Source of the DNA: JBFMAE01 sp040756085
GTDB lineage: Bacteria; Desulfobacterota; BSN033; UBA1163
DNA: 10,741 nt
Assembly: GCA_040756085.1 (NCBI GenBank)
Contig: JBFMAE010000324.1
Coordinates: forward strand, 1-10,741
Direction: 5' to 3'
Under the pieces are notes generated by a model that saw only the letters and a program-made list of their open reading frames with translations, had not been told where the DNA came from and did no database searches. Of this stretch, positions 6,460-10,741 are shown one piece after another. The translations under genes and the position numbers were made by a program. Positions within the stretch are counted from its first letter, which is position 1. The number at the start of each line of letters is the position of its first letter.

Positions 6460-7404
6460 ATGAGAAAAGGTGAAATCCACGGTTATATTTATATCCTGAT
6501 CGGGACGACGTTCTGGGGAGTTTCAAGTGTCGTCGCCAAAGCACTTTTCAACATCGGGCTTTCCCCCATAGAGTTGGTCTTCATCCGATTGACGCTGGCA
6601 ACGCTCACCCTTGCCTTTATTCTATTTCTCTTCGATCGAAGACGAATATTCATTTCTTTAAAAGACCTACCCTACTTCCTCGTCCTGGGCTTTGTCGGTG
6701 TAGCAGGAATGCAATTCACTTATTACTACACGATTAGTAAAATCCATGTGGGACCGGCGATCCTCCTCCAATACATCCAGCCGGTCTGGGTATCGATTTA
6801 TGCCTTCCTTTTTCAAAAAGAACCCATCTCCAAGGGAAAGATCGCATCCCTTCTCCTGGCTGTCATAGGATGTTACTTAGTCGTGGGGGGATATCAGATC
6901 GATCTGTTACGCCTGAACAAGACTGGGATTGTGAGCGGTCTCACCGCTTCTCTTTTCTTTACCTTCTATGCCCTCTATGGAGAAAAAGGGCTGAAAAAGT
7001 ATGATTCATGGACACTCATTCTTTATGGGTTTGGATTTGGTGCCCTCTTCTACTGGATCCTCATTTCACCGATGCGGATAATTGCTGGAGGTCATTCTTT
7101 TAAAATCTGGATGACCTTTCTCTATATCGCCATTTTTGCAACCCTCATCCCTTTTGGCTTTTATTTCAAGGGAATTGAACGGATTCGTGCAACCCGGGCA
7201 AGCATTACAGCGACCTGGGAACCTGTGGTGGCGGGGTTTGCAGCCTATTTTGTTTTAGGGGAAATATTGTATCCTTTACAGGTATTGGGTGGCATGGGTG
7301 TGATTGCTGCGGTGGTTCTCCTCCAAATCAGTAGAGAAAAAGCTGCACCCTCTTCTCCTTTAGAGATTCGCCAACCCCCTCACCCTCCAGGGGAGAGGGA
7401 GTAG
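6460..7404 (+). CDS. DMT-superfamily (EamA) transporter
   Basis: A 314-residue inner-membrane protein with two EamA repeats and about ten hydrophobic helices. The first repeat starts GYIYILIGTTFWGVSSVVAK and includes SPIELVFIRLTLATLTLAF; the second starts near GIVSGLTASLFFTFYALYG and ends with ATRASITATWEPVVAGFAAYFVLGE. Members of this family export or import small metabolites such as amino acids or nucleotide-like compounds; the substrate cannot be read from the sequence. The start at 6460 has only a weak GAGA upstream. The last 15 or so residues (LEIRQPPHPPGERE) are encoded by a C-rich repeat (7375-7399) common in intergenic DNA, so the original stop was probably earlier and the tail is an acquired extension. 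The DUF2784 gene follows after 24 bp and may be cotranscribed. Confidence 0.88.
   Translation: MRKGEIHGYIYILIGTTFWGVSSVVAKALFNIGLSPIELVFIRLTLATLTLAFILFLFDRRRIFISLKDLPYFLVLGFVGVAGMQFTYYYTISKIHVGPAILLQYIQPVWVSIYAFLFQKEPISKGKIASLLLAVIGCYLVVGGYQIDLLRLNKTGIVSGLTASLFFTFYALYGEKGLKKYDSWTLILYGFGFGALFYWILISPMRIIAGGHSFKIWMTFLYIAIFATLIPFGFYFKGIERIRATRASITATWEPVVAGFAAYFVLGEILYPLQVLGGMGVIAAVVLLQISREKAAPSSPLEIRQPPHPPGERE
7375..7399. repeat. CCCTCACCC/GGGGAGAGGG repeat at the end of the transporter gene
   Basis: A C-run (CCCCCTCACCCT) meets CAGGGGAGAGGG, an imperfect inverted repeat of the same general sequence class as the larger copy at 9411-9495. It supplies the PPHPPGERE tail of the transporter. Confidence 0.5.
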
Positions 7405-7428
7405 TGGGGGGCATTTTAATCCCAGAAA

Positions 7429-7776
7429 ATGTTATACAAGATTTTTGCAGATATCATTGTTCTCATTCATTTCTTCTGGATCCTATTCCTTTTTTTCGGA
7501 GCATTTTGGGGAATAAGAAATAAGGTTGTAAAGATCTTCCATCTCTTCGGCCTTGCCTTTGCCTTTGTCATTCAGATATTTGACTGGTACTGTCCCCTCA
7601 CACACCTCGAGGTATGGCTGAGGTCAAAACATGCCCCTACTCTCAACTATTCCGGCTCATTTATTATTCATTATGTCGAAAAGATTGTATATATCGAAAT
7701 TTCTCGTTACCTAGTCCTTTTCTTCACCATTTTTCTGTGCGGGTTAAATGCTTGGCTCTATCTAAAGAAGAAATAA
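7429..7776 (+). CDS. DUF2784 family membrane protein
   Basis: A 115-residue integral membrane protein with about four hydrophobic helices. Features of DUF2784 are the opening MLYKIFADIIVLIHFFWILF, the central FDWYCPLTHLEVWLR, and YSGSFIIHYVEKIVY before the last helix. Length matches the family. The function of the family is not established. No strong ribosome site is visible before the ATG at 7429, which is consistent with translation coupled to the transporter 24 bp upstream. Three lysines end the protein just after the last helix, suggesting a cytoplasmic C-terminus. Confidence 0.85.
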   Translation: MLYKIFADIIVLIHFFWILFLFFGAFWGIRNKVVKIFHLFGLAFAFVIQIFDWYCPLTHLEVWLRSKHAPTLNYSGSFIIHYVEKIVYIEISRYLVLFFTIFLCGLNAWLYLKKK

Positions 7777-7890
7777 TCGTTAACCTTTAACCTTATCATC
7801 CTTATCCTTGAACATGAGTTCCTTTTGATTATTGCCTTAACCAGGGACAACATTGTATGATGAAATATATACTTTAGCGATAGAGGTAAA

Positions 7891-7987
7891 CCCCGTATAT
7901 CCCCGCCTTAAAGGACGGGGCTTTTCTTCAGATTTGAAATTGCTTTCATCTCCAGTCTGAAGCCTGGGATTTCGGGATTATACGGGG
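7891..7987. repeat. 97-bp fold-back element, MITE-like or structured RNA
   Basis: CCCCGTATA (7891-7899) and TATACGGGG (7979-7987) are inverted ends, and the pairing can extend inward through TCCC/GGGA with one bulge. Inside lie two more hairpins: CCCCG/CGGGG at 7901-7920, and CTTCAGA (7926-7932) with TCTGAAG (7956-7962), the second also holding TGAAA/TTTCA. The whole folds as a three-way junction. TAAA stands on both outer sides (7887-7890 and 7988-7991), as a 4-bp target duplication would. The ribosome site of the shortened M42 gene follows about 6 bases after the second TAAA, so the element would sit in that gene's leader. A palindromic remnant of an IS605-type end is another reading. Confidence 0.5.
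7901..7925 (+). terminator. Possible intrinsic terminator inside the fold-back element
   Basis: CCCCG (7901-7905) pairs with CGGGG (7916-7920), with further pairing CCT/AGG inside and one bulged base, followed by CTTTT. This resembles a terminator for transcripts arriving from the DUF2784 gene. It would also lie in the leader of the next gene, so it could act as an attenuator. This is inference. Confidence 0.35.
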
Positions 7988-8006
7988 TAAATATAGGAGA
8001 AGCCAT

Positions 8007-8603
8007 ATGCTCGAGATTTTCAAACAATTGGTAGAGATTCCCGGAGGGAGTGGGTTTGAAGAAAAGGTAATCGAAGTCGTCGCTGCAGAATTGAGAAAAA
8101 GTGCCTCTGACGTCTCTGTGGATTCCATAGGAAATGTCATTGGAAAGCATGGAACAGGTAAAAAATCGGTCATGGTCTGTGCCCATATGGATGAAGTAGG
8201 GATGCTTGTAAAGTATATCGATTCAAAGGGGTATATCTATTTTGATTTAAATGGAATGATTGATGAAAGGATTCTGCTCAGCACAAAGGTGGATATGTGT
8301 ACAGACAAAAGAATTTATACGGGTGTGGTTAGAGTGAAGAATCGCCAGAGATTGATTGCCACTGCCCTCAAACATGGAATTCCGTATCAGAAGGACATCT
8401 TCAGGACATGGACCGATGCCTCTAACATCCATACATCAGGGAGAGGGATTCCATGTGGTGGGGTCTATATCCCCCGTCGTTACAGCCACTCACCTTTGGA
8501 ATTGGTGAAATGGCCTGATGTCGAAAGAACGGGACAATTGCTCTATCTCTTTTTAAAGGAACTCCGTTCAGCCGACATTGACGATTTGATTCGCAAGGTC
8601 TAA
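8007..8603 (+). pseudogene. M42 aminopeptidase with an in-frame internal deletion
   Basis: The 198-residue frame joins the two ends of an M42 (FrvX/TET-type) metallo-aminopeptidase, normally about 340-360 residues. Residues 1-107 match the N-terminal half: LVEIPGGSGFE, then the metal-binding AHMDEVG (H60, D62), then GMIDERILLSTKVD and TDKRIYTGVV. From about 110 the sequence is the C-terminal end: IATALKHGIPYQKDIF, TWTDASNIH, GIPCGGVYIPRRYSHSP with the metal-ligand H161. The middle of about 150 residues is absent. It normally carries the bridging aspartate, the catalytic glutamate pair (EEVG region) and another metal aspartate, so peptidase activity should be lost. The ribosome site AGGAG, seven bases before the ATG at 8007, is intact, and there is no frameshift or stop. 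The product could still be made and perhaps assemble into oligomers. An assembly collapse is a technical alternative. Confidence 0.8.
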
Positions 8604-8694
8604 TTTATTTAAATGCTTACTTATAAAATATGAGTTTTTGGTTCAAGGGTTGGTTATGGTAAAGATGCCAGTTTCGTCGATAGGTTATGTCATT

Positions 8695-8713
8695 CCTGCC
8701 TGCGGTAGGCAGG
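8695..8713. repeat. CCTGCCT/AGGCAGG palindromic repeat, copy 2
   Basis: CCTGCCT and AGGCAGG are perfect arms around GCGGT. It lies in the 8604-8823 gap between the convergent M42 remnant and DUF1185 genes, the natural place for a bidirectional transcription end, although no T-run follows. The remaining gap contains only short degenerate GGTTA/TAACC-like words. Confidence 0.7.
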
Positions 8714-8823
8714 GGTCTTTAAATCTTTAATCCTAACTCATTTACCGTATACCAAACCAGCTTCCTAACCCTAACCCAAAGACTACTTTTATGGTTCAGG
8801 GGTAAAGAACCCTTCATTGCAAA

Positions 8824-9402
8824 TTATCTCAAACCGTCTTCCTTTTTAGCTTCGTCTTTTTTCAAGCCACCAATCCGCGGATGAGGTCTTCCGGAGTCGG
8901 TGACCACGATAGCTACAAGGATCTCATCCGACCGGGGCGCATCCGTAACTCTCACAGCCATTGCATCAAAATGGGACCTGACAAAAGCCGCATCTTTATA
9001 ATGGAGGGGAACATCGATCTCTGTACCCGGGCCTCCCATCTTCTTGGCTGATGGAATGATCGCCTTGCCCCCACTCACAGCCTCTCTTAAAGGAGTCCCT
9101 AATTTGGGATGGAGGATCGCTGCGGCGTGTTCCAACTCACCATCCACCCCTACAATGGCTGCCTTTCCATAGCTCTCTGTATTTTTAGGCGGTACCTTCA
9201 ATGCCTCAACAGCCTTCTTTCCCAGGATACCCCCTAACGCTTCACCGATATTGATGAGGGAATCTAAATTCTCCACATACTTTCCAGCAAAAGGATTTTT
9301 AATGACTGCAATAGCAGCGGCCTTCCGAGTTGGCGGATCGACTTTCTTTCCCCCCTCCATGGCAGTCTCTTCAACAATGGTGACATACTTTCGGACTTCC
9401 AT
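8824..9402 (-). CDS. Amino acid synthesis family protein (DUF1185/PF06684)
   Basis: A predicted 192-residue soluble protein of the family labelled 'amino acid synthesis'; despite that name its reaction is not firmly established. Recognisable parts are the N-terminal MEVRKYVTIVEETAMEGG, PTRKAAAIAVIKNPFAGKYVENL (13-45), ESYGKAAIVGVDGELEHAAAILHPKLGTPLREA (77-108), GGKAIIPSAKKMG, and DAPRSDEILVAIVVTDSGRPHPRIGG near the end. The ATG at 9402 is preceded by GGAGGTGAAAAG, an excellent ribosome site. A longer frame begins with GTG at 9504 but its 34 extra residues (rich in PPSPQGGEG) come from a repeat, so I reject it. It lies downstream of the UPF0280 gene in the same direction, with only a repeat between them, which suggests the two act together. 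Confidence 0.9.
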   Translation of the reverse strand: MEVRKYVTIVEETAMEGGKKVDPPTRKAAAIAVIKNPFAGKYVENLDSLINIGEALGGILGKKAVEALKVPPKNTESYGKAAIVGVDGELEHAAAILHPKLGTPLREAVSGGKAIIPSAKKMGGPGTEIDVPLHYKDAAFVRSHFDAMAVRVTDAPRSDEILVAIVVTDSGRPHPRIGGLKKDEAKKEDGLR

Positions 9403-9410
9403 CTTTTCAC

Positions 9411-9495
9411 CTCCCCCCTCACCCTTCCCGTCCGGCGCCAAAGTCTGGCTTTGGACGGCGGCGCCCTCTCCCCCTTGGGGAGAGGGCGGGGGTGA
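9411..9495. repeat. GC-rich hairpin repeat between the UPF0280 and DUF1185 genes
   Basis: GCCCTCTCCCC (9463-9473) and GGGGAGAGGGC (9477-9487) form a perfect 11-bp stem with a CTT loop. To the left, CCGT/ACGG and CCAAAG/CTTTGG (9428-9458) form a second, bulged stem. It fills the gap between two cotranscribed genes and adds a false N-terminal extension to the downstream frame. The double hairpin could lower or separate expression of the downstream gene. Confidence 0.65.
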
Positions 9496-9500
9496 TAGAC

Positions 9501-10376
9501 TCACAATTTTATCAATAAAGATTCTAAACTATCCGTCCAAACTACCCTCCCCTGTACTGCAATCAAAGCGCCTTTTATCAATCCCCTCTGGGAGATTGAG
9601 TATGCCTTCGATAAACCCCTGTTCAACGCTTCTTCAATCTTATCTTGAGATAATTTTCCCACTTTAGTAGTGATCCATTCTCCAGTGATATCGGTATCAG
9701 GATAGATTTTTTCTGCTAGAGATCTCATGATATTGGGATCTTCGACATTGGTGAAGTTTCCGATGACGGTTGCCGCAGCATCGGAGAAGGCAGCCGTCTG
9801 AGAGAGGACCGTTGCAGCCGAAGCGATCCCTTTAGTAAAACTTCTTCCTCCGAGGCCACTGGTCGCCACTCCACCAATCCCCATGTCAGAATCAATGGGG
9901 ATGATGTAAGTAGGATGCTCTGCTCGGATATCGGTTTTCACCCCTAATCTCGCCACTTCTCCTTCTCTCAACCGGATGGCGATGTCTCCTCCATTATCGA
10001 CGATAATCTTTGTCCCACCCTTACTGAACATGAAATCAGCGACGACATCGGAAGCTGCTCCTGCGACTGCAGCAAGGGGTGTTAAATCGGGCTCGTCCAC
10101 TTTCTTTGTCGCATCGATCATTTTTCGGATCACATCGGGAAATGATTTCTTGACCTCCAACTCCTGTGCCTTCTTCCTGATCACCGGAAGGTATCTGGCT
10201 AAGTCCTCCAGAACTCTTATAGCCAGATGAGCTCCCTTTAGGGCTATCTCAACGAGAGGCGTCCCATTTTCCAAGGCACTGATGAACATACGCATCGGAC
10301 CATAATCCAAGAGGACGGCCCCATCCGCTAGAACCTGCACAGGATTATGTCCCCATATCCTCTCGGCCAATTGCAT
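9501..10376 (-). CDS. UPF0280 family protein (ApbE-like fold)
   Basis: A predicted 291-residue soluble protein of UPF0280, related in sequence to the ApbE flavin transferases; its substrate is unknown. Family landmarks are LTPLAAVAGAASDVVADFM (98-116), IIVDNGGDIAIRL (124-136), GIGGVATSGLGGRSFTKG (167-183) and AATVLSQTAAFSDAAATVIGN (187-207), where ApbE proteins have comparable SG and DA-AT elements. The N-terminus (RIWGHNPVQVLADGAVLLDYGPMRMFIS) fits the family. I chose the ATG at 10376. A longer frame runs to a TTG at 10466 but encodes CLPAGRE from a palindromic repeat and has no ribosome site. GGTGAG about 9-10 bases before 10376 is a weak signal. It is the first gene of a two-gene minus-strand unit with the DUF1185 gene. 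Confidence 0.88.
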   Translation of the reverse strand: MQLAERIWGHNPVQVLADGAVLLDYGPMRMFISALENGTPLVEIALKGAHLAIRVLEDLARYLPVIRKKAQELEVKKSFPDVIRKMIDATKKVDEPDLTPLAAVAGAASDVVADFMFSKGGTKIIVDNGGDIAIRLREGEVARLGVKTDIRAEHPTYIIPIDSDMGIGGVATSGLGGRSFTKGIASAATVLSQTAAFSDAAATVIGNFTNVEDPNIMRSLAEKIYPDTDITGEWITTKVGKLSQDKIEEALNRGLSKAYSISQRGLIKGALIAVQGRVVWTDSLESLLIKL

Positions 10377-10409
10377 TCTCGCACTCACCAAATCCCAATA
10401 ACCAACTTC

Positions 10410-10429
10410 CCTGCCTGCCGGCAGGCAGG
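10410..10429. repeat. CCTGCCTGCCGGCAGGCAGG perfect palindrome, copy 3
   Basis: A perfect 20-bp palindrome with no loop, 34 bp upstream of the chosen UPF0280 start. It belongs with the copies at 190-219 and 8695-8713. In the frame of the UPF0280 gene it reads CLPAGR, which shows how such repeats extend reading frames. It may sit in the gene's leader or promoter region. Confidence 0.8.
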
Positions 10430-10550
10430 AATCACCAAATTTCAATTTCCAAAACGACTTTACCAATGAAATAAAAAGTTTGGAATTTTATTCATTAGTC
10501 ATTGGAGTCCTACATGCTTAAATCTGAGAATTTTCTTCTAACATTTTGTC

Positions 10551-10597
10551 ATTCCCGTGAAAACGGGAATCCAGACTTGTCCCTGTGAAAACAGGGA
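10551..10597. repeat. Tandem REP-like hairpins with GAAA loops
   Basis: ATTCCCGT-GAAA-ACGGGAAT (10551-10570) is an 8-bp perfect stem. TCCCTGT-GAAA-ACAGGGA (10580-10597) is a 7-bp stem, a diverged copy of the first. The first lies in GTCATTCCCG...GGGAATCCAG, a widespread proteobacterial intergenic repeat type. The pair lies between the UPF0280 gene and the group II intron end. Confidence 0.75.
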
Positions 10598-10617
10598 ACC
10601 ATACAATTAAAAACACT

Positions 10618-10741
10618 ATAGGGGTAGGGATAACGCATTGGTTTGCGTCACCCCTCCCTCCGAACCGGACGTGCGGATCTCCCGCATCCGGCTCTCCGGT
10701 CGGTGGTATTACCTCACGAGGATTGGAGTAAAGCTCGATGG
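10618..10741 (-). ncRNA. Group II intron 3' end (domains V and VI), partial
   Basis: On the minus strand 10694-10662 reads as domain V: GAGCCGG ... CCGGTTC closing a stem with the AGC catalytic triad, an AT/ACGT bulge, and GCGG/CCGC around a purine-rich tip. After a G-rich joiner comes domain VI, with GGGGT/ACCCC (10650-10654 with 10621-10625) and an inner ACGC/GCGT stem. An unpaired A on its 3' side near 10632 is the candidate branch point. The intron would end at about 10618 with ...CCCCTAT, matching the usual AY end. The reverse transcriptase and domains I-IV would lie past the right edge. The identification rests on the domain V/VI pattern seen by eye. Confidence 0.72.

Noticed and set aside
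8764..8777. CCTAACCCTAACCC, resembling a telomeric repeat
   Set aside because: Only two units in a low-complexity intergenic stretch; chance in a bacterial chromosome.
9403..9504. N-terminal extension of the DUF1185 protein starting with GTG at 9504
   Set aside because: The added residues come from the hairpin repeat at 9411-9495, while a strong ribosome site stands before the ATG at 9402.
10496..10741. A minus-strand frame open from the right edge through the intron end
   Set aside because: It translates the structured domain V/VI and hairpin repeats (for example DPHVRFGG), so the open frame is a by-product of RNA structure, not a protein.
1..10741. CRISPR array, tRNA, rRNA or a defence island
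   Set aside because: No regularly spaced direct repeats, no tRNA-like cloverleaf and no known defence genes were seen by eye on either strand.

Overview
The window reads as a moderate-GC chromosome segment of an anaerobic Gram-negative bacterium, most plausibly of the former Deltaproteobacteria (Desulfobacterota). This is inferred from three things: a MinD-like ATPase paired with a J-domain/RodZ-type HTH protein, the AmmeMemoRadiSam enzyme, and the many short intergenic palindromes typical of such genomes. There is no rRNA, tRNA or phylogenetic marker to confirm it.

Left block (about 264-4143, all minus strand). This is a compact apparent operon, read right to left: nicotinate phosphoribosyltransferase (NAD salvage), AmrS-type radical SAM enzyme, MinD/ParA-like ATPase, and a J-domain plus HTH protein. 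The last two overlap or nearly overlap and probably work together. A 3' gene fragment with a strong stem-loop lies at the left edge. An AT-rich gap of about 380 bp separates the operon from the genes to its right.

Middle block (4523-7776). It holds a small secreted protein of unknown function and the N-terminal part of a membrane-anchored coiled-coil protein that resembles an M23 peptidase without its catalytic domain. Directly after that comes a REP-associated tyrosine transposase flanked by perfect 17-bp inverted repeats. A DMT/EamA transporter and a DUF2784 membrane protein follow.

Right block (7777-10741). A 97-bp fold-back element sits just upstream of an M42 aminopeptidase gene that has lost its middle in frame. 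Convergent to it are an 'amino acid synthesis' (DUF1185) gene and a UPF0280 (ApbE-like) gene, a metabolic pair of unclear role. The right edge carries REP-like hairpins and the 3' end (domains V and VI) of a group II intron on the minus strand, whose body lies outside the window.

I see no clear defence or CRISPR system. The recurring theme is small mobile or repeat elements that have truncated genes, extended reading frames or obscured starts. The strongest leads are the MinD/J-HTH pair, the UPF0280/DUF1185 pair, the fold-back element upstream of the shortened M42 gene, and the transposase element beside the truncated M23-like gene.
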